From: Gyromitra esculenta
Taxonomy: Eukaryota; Ascomycota; Pezizomycetes; Pezizales; Discinaceae
Assembly (NCBI GenBank): GCA_038503075.1
Contig: JBCAML010000001.1
Coordinates: 434,001-498,000 of the forward strand
DNA: 64,000 bases
Direction of reading: 5' to 3'
This document shows positions 27,558 to 40,586 of this stretch, one piece after another. Both the position numbers and the translations under genes were made by a program. Under the pieces are notes generated by a model. That model was not told the DNA's origin. It saw only the letters and a program-made list of their open reading frames with translations, and ran no database searches. The first letter of the stretch is position 1. Each line of letters opens with the position of its first letter.

Positions 27558-30500
27558 CTAGGGCAGGGAAACGGGGTCATACTCGTTAATCGCTCGATCT
27601 GCACTAAAGAAGCCCATGTTTGCAACGCTCATGATCGATTTGGTAGCCCAATCTTCTTTGTCTCTGAAAGTAGTATCGACCAGATCTTGTGTTGCAAGAT
27701 AACTTGAGAAGTCATCGCTGACAAGGTAGTAATCGCAGCCCGTTGTGAGAGCCGAGATCAACCCACCGTAGATGGCTGGATCACCAAACTCACCAGCTTC
27801 GATCGAGTCGCAGACGGTTCGGAGTTTAGGATCCATCTCAACTTTTCCAAAACGGTGTTGATGGCGAAGTTCTTCAACATCCTAATGGGATGGGATTAAT
27901 AAATTCCTAGGCAATATTGGCTTCCGAGAGTTACTTACCTCTGCCAAGTGACCAAGCAAAAAGATGTTGTCTTCTCCAATTTCACGAGTAATTTCAATCT
28001 ACAGGATAGGTATTAATATCTAATCATAGTATCTTCAAGGTTTGTCGGAGATGACTCACGTTAGCACCATCGCAAGTTCCGATGATCAAACCACCGTTCA
28101 GAACAAATTTCATGTTACCTAAGTAAAATTAGAATAATTTTGGTTAAAACCGAACACTCAGGAATCATACTTGTTCCGCTAGCTTCGGTCCCGGCAGTGG
28201 AGATGTGCTCGCTGATATCAGAAGCAGGAATGATGATCTCAGCCTTGCTGACATTATAGTCCTCGATAAAGACGACCTTAAGGAGATCAGCGATGTCTTT
28301 ATCACTGTTCACGACTTCGCCAACGGCAGTGATAAGACGGATTATGGTTTTTGCCTACACCGTTAGCCTAAAATTTATATTCATGAGATTCTGGGATCCT
28401 TACCATCCAGTAGCCGGGCGCTGCCTTTCCTCCAAAAATAGATACTCTAGGCACTTCCTTTTTGAGTTCCTCAGGTTTCAAGGACTTCAATCTCAGGTAT
28501 CGGTAAATGACACCAAATATGTTCATTTGTTGGCGCTTATACTCGTGTATCCTCTTGACTTGAATATCGAACAACGAGTGAGGGTTAACGGCGATCGCGG
28601 TTGTATCTTTGATGTACTTGGCAAGCTTGACCTTTGCAGCCAGTTTGATTTCCATCCACTAGTGGTGTATTAGAACTTTGCACATTTCGACGATTCTCAC
28701 GGAAATTTACCTCTCTCCTAAAATCCTTATCTTCTACAAACTCTTCGAGCCCCTTCAGGAGGTTCAAGTCCTTCAAGAATTGGTACCCACCCAACTTACT
28801 CGCGATCAGATCTGAGAGTTTAGGGTTTGCTTGGTGAAGCCAACGACGGGGCGTGATACCGTTGGTGACGTTGGTAAATTTATCGGGGCCAAAAACAGTA
28901 ATGAAGTCCTTGAAAATAGTGGCTTTAATGAGATCGGAGTGCAATTCAGCGACACCGTTGACTTTGTGGGAGCCAATGATCGCGAGGAACGCCATTCTCA
29001 GGACTTGAGGTTGGCTCTCCTCGATAATAGACACTCGGCGAAGAAGTTCACGATCTTTGGGGAATTTCTTCTCAACGCTCTGAAGGAAGTAAAGATTGAT
29101 CTCATAAATAATCTGAAGATGTCGGGGGAGAAGATTCTGAACAAGAGGGACAGCCCATTTCTCGAGAGCTTCTGGGAGGACGGTGTGATTTGTGTAGCCG
29201 AAGGTCTGCGTGACGATATCCCAACCCTCATCCCATGTAAGACCCTCAATGTCGATGAAGATTCTCTGGAGCTCGACAATCGCAAGTGTTGGATGGGTAT
29301 CGTTAAGTTGAATTGCAACCTGATCGGGGAACTCCTTCCAAGGACGATGAGACTTCTTGAATCGTCTCACGATATCGTGCAAAGAGGCAGCGACCCAAAA
29401 GTATTGCTGCTTAAGCCTAAGCTCCTTTCCAGCAGAGATATTGTCATTTGGATACAGAACAGCGGAGATTGTCTCGGCCTTTTGCTGTTCACGAATAGAC
29501 CCTTCGTAATCGCCTGAGTTGAACTTCTGGAAATCGAACTCACCACTTGACGGCTTTGATGACCACAAGCGGAGATTGTTGGTGGTGGGTGTTTCATAAC
29601 CAGGAATTGGGACGTCGTATGCAACAGCCTGGACAATTTCGCCTCCTTCCCAGAGATGGCTAATTTTACCGTCATCGTCGCTAGATATAAAGTCAACTAC
29701 CACCCTTACTAGTCCAAAAGAACCTCCGACCAAACTTACCTAACTTTTCTCACGTATCCGTAGAACATAATATCGACAGTAACATCGTGACGTGGGAACT
29801 CCCAAGGGTTAAAATCCAACCAGTAATCTGGAACTTCAACCTGATAGCCATCGACAATCTCCTGCTTGAAGATTCCATAGCGGTATCTCAAGCCGTAACC
29901 CCAGGCGGGATAGCTCAAGGTAGCCAGAGAATCTAAGAAACATGCAGCCAATCTCCCAAGACCACCATTTCCAAGGGCAGCATCATGTTCTTTATCAATA
30001 ACATCCTCAATTCTAAAACCAAGCTCACCCACACCCTCTCGGGCGGTGTCCTTGATTCCGGCGTTTAGCATGGCATTGTCAAGGGTTCGGCCCATGAGGA
30101 ATTCCAGTGACAAATAATAGACACGCTTCTGGTCACTAAGGGTCTGATGTTGTTGGGTCTTATTCCATGAAACTACGAGCTTATCACGAACAGCAAGTGC
30201 TGTACCGGAATATGCCGCCATGTCATCACAATTGTAGATGGAACGGGCCAAGGTAGTTTCAACATGACGAACAACCTCGCGCTATAATGAAAAAAGATCA
30301 ATATATTTGATGGAAACAATGAGAATAATGGGAATAATCCACAAACCTGAAATTCTTCTTTCCCTGTGAATTCAGTAGCAGCCTGTTATAGTTAGAACAT
30401 ATAAAGCCTAGAACAAGATGAAGGCATAATCTCACAAGTTTACGCCAACTAACAAGAGACACGAGGTTAGCTAGGAACGATGGATGCGATCGATTGTAGA

Positions 30501-30657
30501 TAACCTACGTTTCCCTTAGAGGTTGTGGGATACTGGCCTCGACAGCCTTAATTTCACGAACACCAAAACCAGTATGCGTTCTCCTATGCTTAGGGCGGTA
30601 GTGGGCCTCGACAATTCCGGGAGCCGGTGGGCTTGCTGAGATGGGAGGAGCAGACAT
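27558..30657 (-). CDS. GPH1: Glycogen phosphorylase
   Basis: PLP-dependent enzyme that releases glucose-1-phosphate from glycogen in the cytosol. Ten exons (minus): 30657-30509, 30448-30436 (13 nt), 30382-30347 (36 nt), 30281-29740, 29680-28711, 28658-28404, 28354-28171, 28118-28060, 27998-27939, 27881-27558; 863 aa (yeast 902). Seen: [105 protein letters not shown], and the PLP-lysine region [20 protein letters not shown] with its lysine in place, then [21 protein letters not shown]-terminal leader [14 protein letters not shown], with R/T residues (HRRTHTGFG) close to the usual regulatory phosphorylation zone. Two very small exons near the 5' end must both be included to keep frame. Confidence 0.95.
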
Positions 30658-32197
30658 TGCAGTTACTTCAGCTACGAAGGTGATATAGCAATGAGACTAA
30701 TGGCAATTGGCGAAGAGAGGTTGAAGGAGATGAAGGGAGAGAAAAGACCAATTCAACAAGCAATGGGATGAGAAGAGGGACCCGGTTGAGAGAGAGAACA
30801 AGGAGTGAGTGCTAGAACCCGGGGTGGGCAGTAGCTCTATTCAAGTACTGTTTGTTGGACAAACTCCATCTTCTGCACAGACACTTAGAATATCCAAGCC
30901 TTCCCCCACCGAGTGAGTGGATATAGATCCGATCCAGACTCGACAATTCATATCAGGCAATCAATAACCCACGCGCAAAACTCGGACAAAACCCCAGTAC
31001 AAACGCACGCCAATCCCAAAGCACGTAACGTCGTATTGCGTGTTGTTTTCCATGGGAAATAATTGATGGTGGGGTGGAAACAACACAACCTTGGGCACTA
31101 AACAACCGGTGGGGTAGACATCAAATGCAGAAAGCCAATCCGTTTGTGGGGCTTGATACGTTGACATCACATCGGTGCGGCTAGCGATAAGGACTGCGCA
31201 AGCACAACCTAAAAAATACGCGGGGTAACACGCAAGAGGGGTCAAAATCTGTTACCTACCGGCTCCTCTGCATAGCTGTCATATCGTTGTTCTGCAACCA
31301 CCACGTAGATGTTTTAAACTGCAGCGGAAAAAAAAATTGCATCGGGAAATCAAGGAAAGAGCTTCACGATTTTATCCCATACCATCGATTCTGCCTCCAC
31401 GCTTCCGCATACAAGCACTGCAAATCCCTCCTGCCCTCCAAGTCTCCTCGGTGGTCCGGCAGTGCGGGATCTGCCCGAACACAAACAATCTTAATCCTAG
31501 CAGCGGAAGAATGGAAATAGGATAACCGTTGCCCATGTCCCCCCCTCGCTGATGGATGAGAAAGAGAAAATAATTCATGACGATGCAATAAAAGCAATTC
31601 GCACAATTGCCGCATCGGAGAAAGTAATATCGGGAGACGAAACACCCGATTCCAATTACATCTTCACACCCTTCATCCAGTATACGTCAAAAGAAAGGAT
31701 AAAAGCAATAAGGGGAAGGGGAAGGGGAAGATCAAAAAGTGAAGAAATAGGAAAGGAATAAAAAGGGCCACGAAAAGACTATACACAATTGCGAGTATTT
31801 ACTCTCGCCGAAACTCCGATGCTTGACAAACCACGCGACCAATTCACAAAATGCTCCCGTGCTTTGTACCCATACCGAAAGAAAAAAAAAAGCAAAAAGA
31901 GAGATCGAAAAGACCAAGCAATACAAAAGCCACCATCGAAGAGCAGTCAAGTCGTTAAAGAAAATAAAGCAATATCTTCTCAAGATGTGACACGATGCCT
32001 CCCTTTTTCAAACTGAACTATCCCCACGCCCACCATGAAGACTCGATCGATTCCATACAAGAAGTCGAAACGAAAAGAAAAAAACAGAAAAACAAAGGGA
32101 AAGAAAAGCAATACCTGCAACTAATAAGCAAAAAAGTCTTTTGTACAAGAGATCACCATCGGGGTCAATAATGATCACCACCTATCGCGCATGCAGG
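30658..32197. other. GPH1 promoter and G-alpha 3' spacer
   Basis: 1.5 kb between two minus-strand genes. Purine-rich stretches and a (GGGGAA)n-type repeat at 31711-31730. Short frames at 31287-31760 have no recognisable content. No gene supported. Confidence 0.5.
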
Positions 32198-33602
32198 TCA
32201 TAATATGCCTGACTCTTTTAGTGCATTTTGTAATATCGTCTCCTTGACTGCGGCAAACACCAGACGAATGTTTGAGGTATCAGTCGCTTGTGTAAGACTG
32301 GAACAACAACTTGTCAGCAAATCAGCTATGTCCGAAATAAGGGGCAATGGTTCATACTGAGGATAAAGGTTAAGGTGAGCACGGTTGACCTGGTTGAACC
32401 GCCAAAGAAGATATTTGGCAGCTCTTGTCACATCATTACCCCCAGAGTAGTCGGGGAAATAACTAACTAGCGGGCTCCGGGCGAGTTTCGACTTAAACAG
32501 ATCTACTTTGTTGAGAAACAAAATGATACTTGTTCGGACAAACCATCGACTGTTTACTACCGAATCAAAAAGTACCAAGCTCTCCATCATTCGATTCTGT
32601 AAATAGTTAGAGTGTTATGCAAAAATTTCACACGCATTGTTGGCGTCTTACCTGATTTGACTCCTCCAGCAATACTTGATCGTATTCACTCAATGCAACA
32701 CAAAAAATAATCGACGTAACAGTTTCAAAACAGTGTATCCATTTTTTCCGTTCACTCCTCTGACCACCAACATCAAACATACTGCAGAACCAGGTTAGCT
32801 TCAATCTCTTAGCCAATCAATTACTGATAGGGTTATCTTACTGTATACTCAGCTGTCCCATCGAAAACCGGGTCTCGTAAATACCCGTTGTCTTGGTTCG
32901 TGCCCGCAGCACATCTGGTTCAGTGGGTATGTAGTCTTTGTGACCTATCCTAGGGGCTTCCTCAAAGAAGCTAGTGCATCCAGGTAAGTAATAATTTCGT
33001 ATAATATGCATAAGTTGATGTAACTTACTATGGTGCAGAATCCATTAGGTAGAACTCGTTTTGATGAGCCATTACCTTAGGTATACAAGGATCTTTCCAT
33101 AAAGACACAACAGCAGCAGCAAGTCTAGAATCCAATGGAGTATTTGGATCGGGATCAACTTGGAAATCAATAATAAACTCGGCATAGTCCTAGAAATAAA
33201 TAATCAATACCAATACATACTGGGTGTATAAATCCCACTCCTACCTTGTTTGCTGCAGTCTCGGGGTCTATGTCGAATTGCCGTAGGGCCATCACTAATG
33301 CTTTTGCGCAATCCACTAAGTTCTTGTATATTGTGAGTCGATACATGGCAAGTTCCTCAACGCCGTAGCCGCCTTGATGGATAATCTTCATCTGTTTGAC
33401 GATGGTAGATTTTCCACTTTCCCCAGAACCTAAGCACATGCCGTTAGATGGGGTGTTGGAATGGATATGCCTGCTAATAATATTTACCTAACAGAAGGAT
33501 TTTGCATTCTCTCCTTAACCTCCGTGAATCCTCCTCAATTTTCTTGTCAATCTGAGCGCTGACACGACTTTCGTCGCTTTCGCTTGAAAAACACACCCCC
33601 AT
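32198..33602 (-). CDS. gna-3: Heterotrimeric G protein alpha subunit, fungal class III
   Basis: GTP-binding switch coupling receptors to cAMP signalling; class III members (N. crassa GNA-3, A. nidulans GanB) act in nutrient sensing, conidiation or germination. Exons (minus): 33602-33488, 33429-33245, 33189-33029, 32970-32842, 32781-32652, 32596-32358, 32297-32198; 352 aa, the normal length. Seen: N-myristoylation start MGVCFS with Cys4 for palmitoylation, P-loop GSGESGKST, switch [15 protein letters not shown], switch [19 protein letters not shown] with the catalytic Gln, NKVD, and TQATDT. The end KESGIL lacks the Cys at position -4 used by pertussis toxin, as expected for class III. DSAPYFFEEAP and the insert-free helical domain also favour class III over class I (GNA-1). 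The last intron is needed to remove an insertion of non-family sequence before TQATDT. Confidence 0.94.
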
Positions 33603-36600
33603 CGTGAAATGTATTATAAGGACAGTATTAGATGCAGGAAGATGGATAATACAGGCGCTGTACGCACAACTCGGATAGATAGGAAGTCGTAAAAAGATAT
33701 TAAATAATGCTGATTCGGAGTCGTGAAATTAGGTCGTAGCAAAAGCAAATAGGTATGGAGTTATAAGTGATAGTGATTATTTGTAACACGGTCCAGCCGG
33801 AAGGAAGCCGAGGGCCGAAAGGAAGTTAACGAAATAAAAACAGTGCTCCTGGCTTTGATGTCTCCACAGCAAATATAGACTTCGCGTCCAACAAATACCC
33901 TCCAACGAAACACCGAAAAGGGAAAAGGATAGCGGTCGGTCGGGGGTGGCGTTGAGCTAACCAAGGGGAAACGAAAAGTTCAAGATTATGTGTTTCGTTA
34001 CGGTCGTAGAGATGAAGTCGAACACCAGGTTGTAGATGGATGGATAGATGACCGCTGAGAGTTAGACACGCGGTATATCGAAGTTTGTTGATACAAGTCA
34101 ACGGACGCTCTGAAACGGAATCCTAGGTTGATGGTGAGAAGAGGGTCGAAGTTGGGGTGAAGCTAGATCCACGGCGTGATTCGGAGTTTGGGCTGAGTTA
34201 GCAGGGATGCGCTGTACCAGTGAATCCAGTCGTGTCGTCCTATCTTGATGTTTTTTTCCACCCAACAACAGTAACTCAAGACCATCCACGATCAACGCCA
34301 ACACCACAAACAGAGAGGATAGGGGGGGTGGTGGGTGGTGGTGCAGCCGGGTAGTCAATAAGTAATAAGATACGAAGGATGGTGAGGTTAACAGTCAGCC
34401 GTAAGGGTTGTGATGTGAAGTCTGTGCGCCCTATGCTCTAAAATACCAGCAAGCGAGGATATCGACTGTGGTTGGTAAGTCGCAGGGCTGAAGTTACGGG
34501 GTGGGTGGTGTGGATGCTGGACGGCGGGCGGCGCGGAGAATTCGATTGGGGTTCGAATTGCTTGCGATGCCGCCGTTGCTTGCTGGCTAACAGATGGACG
34601 AGAAGGTACTTGCGAGGGTGGGTGATGGGAAGGGCTGGAGGGGAGAGGGAAGGGGGAAGGGGGGGTCAGGCAACAGCAGCAAGAAAGCAACACGAGAAGA
34701 GTGGTGGAGGGACGATCACCCTTTAGCGTTCTTACAGTCACTCACTCACTCTCGCTCGCTCGCTCACTCGTTCTGCCCAGCCTATCTGCTTTCAGCACTA
34801 GCGGGAGAGTAGAGGTATGACGGCGGCTGTCGTGAGCGAGAGTTCTGCAGAGAGGCCACGGAACTAGAGACTCAATGCGAGGGAAGAGGAGAATGCTGTC
34901 GTCGCTGGTGACGAGGTTGAGGTTGAGGTTTACGAGAAAGAGGCTCTCGGCAAGATCCTGGGTTGCAGGTAAAGTTCAAGTTGAGGTGGCTCTATAGGAC
35001 CTACTCTGCTATGCTATGGCGCTCTTGCTTGATTCGATCAAACCCAACTAGAGCAAGCTGTGGGGCACCAGTTGCTGCCCAACAGACAAACGAAGACACG
35101 GGGCGGGACGGTAGGCGAGATGTCCAGGAACACGGAGCTGCCGGGAAGCAGAGTAGAATGATATTAGGAAATGGAGGCAGATCAACAGAAAGAAAGAAAG
35201 AAAGAAAAATTCAGGCTGCTTGCTGTTCTTCGTGTCGTAGGCAGAGCCAGCAGAGACTACTGTGGATTGCTAAACCAGGAAACAAACCCCAGAATTTACC
35301 GGAAGGCGCATACAATTATTCTCAAATTCTGAGCGCTCACTCTTCGCGTACCCACACCTTCTCAGCCTCACCATTCCTTTCTCTTTGATCTAAATAAGCA
35401 CCCGATTGACTCAAGGCCAAAAAGCAGTAGTGATTCCAGGGAATTCCAGCACTACATTGATCCTTACTAACTATCCATCCAGTTTGTTTGTACATCTTGT
35501 TGGTCTGGCCTGCGCAAGGACCAGCTGCTCGCCAGCCCCCTCAGTGTTGCGTGTGGTGGCCCAATAAGGCAAGATCTACGCACACACGCCTCGCCCAACA
35601 CGTAAAATTGACAGCCCTCTTCACGCCGCATTCCGCGAATCTTTCCTGTTTTTGATCTCGCACCATAGAGGCGTTCTTCGTTTCAAGCCTGCGCGATCTT
35701 CTTGCAACGGAGGGTATCAAGACTATCTCACGGCATCGTGGAGGAGGAGGTTATGGAAATATTTCCTGGCATAATACCTCCGAGTCCCGGGCTTCGAGCT
35801 TCATCGTGGCTTGGCTACGAAGCCATAATACCGATATTCCGGCTGTGTAAAGAGTGTTCATGCCAGACACCTAGCTTGAGCTCGATTGAAGATTTGACGA
35901 TAGTCATCTTAGCCTTGCATACATATATTGATCAGATGGTGGAAATCTTCGTTTGGAACTCGCCAGGAGAGCCAAAGCTTGAACAGGTGACGTAGAACCG
36001 TATCTGGCCGCTTTCGAGCTTTCCCCAGGGCCTCGAGTATCTTGCCAAGCATCTTCCCACGCGAGATGCGAACGGTAACCTCCGCGAATTAATCTAATCA
36101 ACCATGTGCCAGATGTCCCGGTATCGTGATTCTCGATTCCCGAGAAATATCCTGTGGCCTGTCGCAATTCGGAGTAGCGGAGTTAGACTTTTGAACTGTT
36201 TCTTTTTCCTTCACGGAACGCTACATATCCAGCAGAAGCCCCTGTCACTTCTAGACGATGGACATCGGCCGTGGTGGAGCTCGGGCAATTTCCTAAATAT
36301 CAAATCGTCCAGCCAAAAACTTCATGTTTCCTAACGGGTTTTTTTGAAAGTGAAAAATCAACAATACACAGTGGAAACCCCATCGAAAATCTACCTATAA
36401 AAATACAACACTAAGGGCTACGTAGTCATTGTTCTTGCCAGCATACTCGGTTTCGTTAACGTACGTAAGAGCTAGGAGAAACCAGAATCTAGTCAATTCT
36501 AGCAGGAGTGGAAATTCAGTATCCCAGTCACTACAAAATCAAATTTTTGGCGCCATTTGACAAAGCATTCAGCTGATACAGGCTTCATACCGGTGAAAAC

Positions 36601-38201
36601 CCCGAAGGACCTGAACCCCAGAACATGTTTGAGATGCTTAACTTCCAAAGAAATCAATTAACATGTTGAAATATTACCCTGTATACGTACTATGACTAAA
36701 ATGTATATTCTGTTGGAGTAAAGAATACATGTATTGTAGTATCGCCCCAACCACGGCCAACCACCCACCAAAACAGAAAACAGCTCCAATACCTGAATTA
36801 CTTGCTTATTACTTATCTACCTTAGATATTCTTCTAAAAAAAGGTTACAATATGAACAAACACACCTTAAACACCTTTGGTGTGTTCTCGTGGCCGGCCT
36901 GGCTATATGTATGAGCTCAAATCTAAAATATAATCTACGCTCATGGCCTAGCGATACCTAACTACATGCTTGACTGGAATTCTAATAAGATCTTCAGAAT
37001 AACACCCACCCTCTAGTCGATCAATGTTCTCTGAAGTATTGACTAATTCAATGATCCGTGATGATTTTTAATGAGCTTTTGACAGTTGTTATACACCCAT
37101 GAGACGATCCAAATTCCCGAACCAGTGGATTACTTATTCATAGACAGGATCTGATTATAGCTCTGCCATGCTATAGACAGGAAGAGAGCTCCTATAACCT
37201 CTTCACGATTACTATGTTTCCTCGTCGCCGTTTCGTCGGAATACCCTTCATGTCTCTCAAAATTGTACTTGTTGCCGTGTTGCCTATCATTGTGCAGTTC
37301 CACTCACACGCCAATTCTTATGAGGCAAATGTAAAGCCTCGGCTGATAAGCCGTTAAGAACCTTAACTATCTTAATTGAGAGTATAGTGACGCGACGCGA
37401 CGTGACGCGTGCGCCTGAGGTAGATTATCAAAAAGGTCATCATTGAAAAACTCAATCGCCCTGAGAGAATTTGGAATTGAGCGCAGTTTTTGATGGTCAG
37501 TCAAATAGTTAACTAATTTCGATCTTCACAGCTTCATATTTTATCTGCCACATACTTTTTTAGAACTCTCTCTAGTGCGGAGATTACTGGACACTGTGTT
37601 CCAAGTGACATTATACCATTTGCAGCGAAAATCAAGCCAGAACGCTTCCGGCCACTTGGGGAACAAGGTGAAACTGGCGGCCAAGGTTAAGTTCAGAAAA
37701 ATGAAAGGAAATTGGTGGTCGAAGGGCGGGAAATAAACAGCCTACGCCAAATCAAGGCCGAGACGTAATAGGTTTTCTTATATTCATTTTCTCGCCTGCG
37801 GCGGAGTTTCGTGTCTACGGCATTGAAAGCTTTAGCGATAGTACATGTATGCAGCAAGTAATTTCCGGCCGCCGGTCACTCCGAATTTCGACGCAGCTGA
37901 GTCGCAATTATAAAATAAGGTGGTATCGGGATCGGTTAGGAGGTCTCCCACATCCCTCATTTGCAATTGGGGTAAACTTTTACAATAGCCCCAGTTTTGA
38001 CGAAGCAATTTAGACCACCAGATATACATGTATTTATTCCATTTGCTTGCATGGTCATGAGTCAATTCAAAACAAGGGGGGAACAAGCAACAACCAGCTC
38101 CAGCTTGCAGCTGACCGTGGGACTTCAGGGTAAAATAATTTGTATAGATAAATAATTGGATTCATTTATCAATGGGGGAGCACGCATACACGTAGATACG
38201 T
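33603..38201. other. Gene-poor region upstream of G-alpha
   Basis: 4.6 kb. The first 1-2 kb probably hold the G-alpha promoter and leader. It contains a CTCACT/CTCG tandem run (34738-34770), a GAAA microsatellite (35187-35208), a repetitive GACGC tract (about 37386-37411) and TACATGTA palindromes at 36726, 37842 and 38025. Open frames up to 141 codons (such as 34963-35388) show no family features. No gene supported. Confidence 0.45.
35187..35208. repeat. (GAAA)n microsatellite
   Basis: About five consecutive GAAA units in a purine-rich stretch. Confidence 0.8.
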
Positions 38202-38436
38202 GTACTACGGATGCTAGAGTAAGTCCGTGGACAGGTGGCGGTGCGAGTAAGAGATGTTAACTTTCTACACCTTCATAACCCCCCGAGAGACTTGTTAAAA
38301 GCCCTAGTGAACTAAGAATGCTATGTACCAAATACTCAACAAAGTTAGCTTCAAAAGGATGAAACCCAAACGAGCTTGAGTCCCCTGGGAAAAGAGCTGC
38401 CCCGCCACAGACTTACTCTAGCATCTATATATAGTA
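38202..38436. mobile_element. MITE-like inverted-repeat element 1
   Basis: Arms at 38210-38230 and 38405-38425 are inverted copies (20 of 21 match; core GATGCTAGAGTAAGTC), with further partial pairing outward to GTAC at both ends. About 235 bp with no coding capacity. Its interior shares blocks with element 2 (CCCGAGAGAC; GAGCTTGAG), so the two are related copies in the same orientation. Confidence 0.75.
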
Positions 38437-38530
38437 CGAGCATTGCGTTGAGCCCATCGCATTTAGTCGAGGTCGCATGCCTACAATCAAGTATTGAATG
38501 CTCAGAATCATGTGCCTTGTTATCCTGGTT

Positions 38531-38776
38531 ACATGTGCTCAGGTGTGAAGAAAAGTCTGACAACAAGTGGCGGTGCAGGTAAGAGATCGATTTTTCTTCT
38601 CCCCACGACTCCCCGAGAGACCTAATAAAAATGCCCAATAGATCAACAATACAATTTATTAAACACCAAACCAAGCTAATTGGAAAAAGTATGGAATGCA
38701 AATGAGCTTGAGCCCATCAAGAGAAGAATTGCACCGCCACCTGTCATCAGACTTTCCCTTACACCCGAGTACATGG
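38531..38776. mobile_element. MITE-like inverted-repeat element 2
   Basis: Arms 38531-38576 and 38731-38776 are inverted copies, about 37 of 46 positions alike, including GTGGCGGTGC and its complement. Most differences are transitions. The interior resembles element 1. No coding sequence. Confidence 0.75.
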
Positions 38777-40007
38777 ATCTATTCAGCTTCCTATGTTTAT
38801 CTTCCGCTTGTCAAGCATTTACACGGCCGATATCAAATTGCTATCGGTTATAATGTTGAAAACTCGAGGGTATGTGGGTATGTGGATGTAGGTACCTTTA
38901 TCCTGTAGTAACTGCATATGAGGGGTCTGCGAAATCGAGTGCCCGCTTATGATTGGTTGCCTTGCTCACCACCGCAACGCAGAGCCCGCAATATCAATGG
39001 GTCTAGAAAATTCCCACCACTAGATACGTCCAAAACCACCACCTCCCCTAATCTAAGACCGAAGCTGGGCGACAGCAGCCGCGCCGGCGCGCCCAAAATG
39101 TTATCCTATCGAGTGATGATCTTAGCTTGTCCCAAGGCTACATATGTGGTTATCCATAATATAGTAGCATATATAGCCATCCAATGCCTAGCAAGAGCCT
39201 CGTGCCAATATTACATGTGTCCAGGGACCTTTTTTTTCTCTAAGAAAAACGTGTAGGATACCATAGCACCAGCGCACCTAAGTGCTTTACTGACACAGCC
39301 GTTTACTCTATACGTCACCGTTTATTCCGAATTTTTTTTCTGGAACGAATTATCGATTCTGAAGCTTCTCAATGCCATTCCCTGCCAAGCCTTCGTTTAT
39401 AGAGCCTCTGATATCGTTCTGTTGCAAGGCCCTTACTTTTGGTGCCATTTAATTTAATGCCGTTTAAAACATGTATACTTCGGCATAACCAGTCAAAGGG
39501 GACATGATACCTATAGTTCTAGAGGCTATAATGAAAGATTAGATATAATGAAACACTTGATAGATGGAGTGTGTATTGACATTGTAATATCCAGCGAAAC
39601 GAGGTATTCCGGAGATATTGGTTTATGAAGCTAGCCGCGCGCATGCTGAGTCGCTTTAAAATTAGGAGTGGTGTTTGAAAACAACTCTCAAACCTCCAAA
39701 GCTGCCACCGTTGTGCTACGCAGTAGGGGTAAATAACGAGAACTGTGGCGCAAAAGTTGCTTTCAATAGCACGGAATACAAACCGTCCTAGCTCGATCAT
39801 GAAAATAGTAATAAATATGCAAAGTAAGTTTTGTTCTAAATAATACTCGTAATCTCATAGCGTATTTGGCAACTGGTTATGGGACACGCCACAGACAGGG
39901 TATGGGACAGGGAGTAGTAAGTGACGATGATCAATCCTAAAGAGATTCCGATAGGCAGAGAACCACTTCCGGGGTGGGTGATTTCCTCCAAGTTTGTTTT
40001 CCCTACA

Positions 40008-40138
40008 TACTCGTGTACCAGGGTATGAACCTGAAAACATGGGTGGTGAATTTGTATGGCAAAATATCCGTGCACCACTCCGTCGCATACAAAGCCACAC
40101 ACCCCATGTTTTCAGGTTCATACCCTGGTACACGAGTA
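40008..40138. mobile_element. Inverted repeat with 36-bp perfect arms
   Basis: Arms 40008-40043 and 40103-40138 are exact reverse complements (starting TACTCGTGTACCAGGGTATG) around a 59-bp spacer. The right half shares ATACAAAGCCACAC and following bases with 41137-41188, so it belongs to one family with the element at 41073-41188. Confidence 0.85.
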
Positions 40139-40140
40139 CA

Positions 40141-40285
40141 ATCCCTTATGCTGGTAATGCTACCAACTTCCTTTCGGACAGTTTCTCGGAGGGTCTTAGG
40201 TTTGTGGCTTGCGTGTGAGTCTTTCCTAATACGGTTTAGTTTCTCGGATTAATGTTGGCAGCATCGGAGTACCAGCATAAGGGAT
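40141..40285. repeat. Inverted repeat with 16-bp perfect arms
   Basis: ATCCCTTATGCTGGTA at 40141-40156 and its exact reverse complement at 40270-40285, 145 bp overall. It abuts the previous element at its left end. Confidence 0.75.
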
Positions 40286-40289
40286 ACTT

Positions 40290-40439
40290 GATCAGCCAAA
40301 TGCTAGGACGGCCCAAATGCTAGGAGGGTCGGTTGTATTTCTCATTGGGCAAAAATTAGTTACCTTGCTGGATATAAGCAAGTTTTCTTACTAGAATCCG
40401 TGTTCTGGCATTTGGCCCGTCCTGGCATTTGGCTGATCG
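40290..40439. repeat. Inverted repeat with about 35-bp imperfect arms
   Basis: Left arm 40290-40325 starts GATCAGCCAAATGCTAGGAC; the right arm, ending near 40438, is its reverse complement with a few changes. Each arm itself contains CCAAATGC twice. Confidence 0.75.
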
Positions 40440-40586
40440 AGGATAGTATTCCTATTATCTTCACTTGGGAGGAGTGAAATGAATGGCCGGGGAGGTTGCT
40501 AAACATCCGCGTAAGTGGCTAACCTGCGCACCTGGTACCGAATACGCTATGAGATTACGAGCATGTCAACTAGAAAATGATAACTG

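Larger units (their letters stand above)
39846..40561. mobile_element. 716-bp element with 21-bp terminal inverted repeats
   Basis: The ends 39846-39866 and 40541-40561 are perfect inverted copies of 21 bp beginning CTCGTAATCTCATAGCGT. No transposase frame is seen inside. It encloses three smaller inverted repeats (40008-40138, 40141-40285, 40290-40439), suggesting nested insertions. No clear target-site duplication was found by eye. Confidence 0.7.

Noticed and set aside
28831..29517. 228-codon plus-strand frame
   Set aside because: Antisense to the main GPH1 exon; the minus strand matches glycogen phosphorylase throughout.
34550..34620. Possible tRNA TpsiC arm (GGGTTCGAATTG)
   Set aside because: No acceptor or anticodon stem could be paired around it.
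40008..40138. CRISPR-like or tRNA-like structure
   Set aside because: There is only one inverted pair, with no regularly spaced direct repeats and no tRNA arms or B-box consensus.
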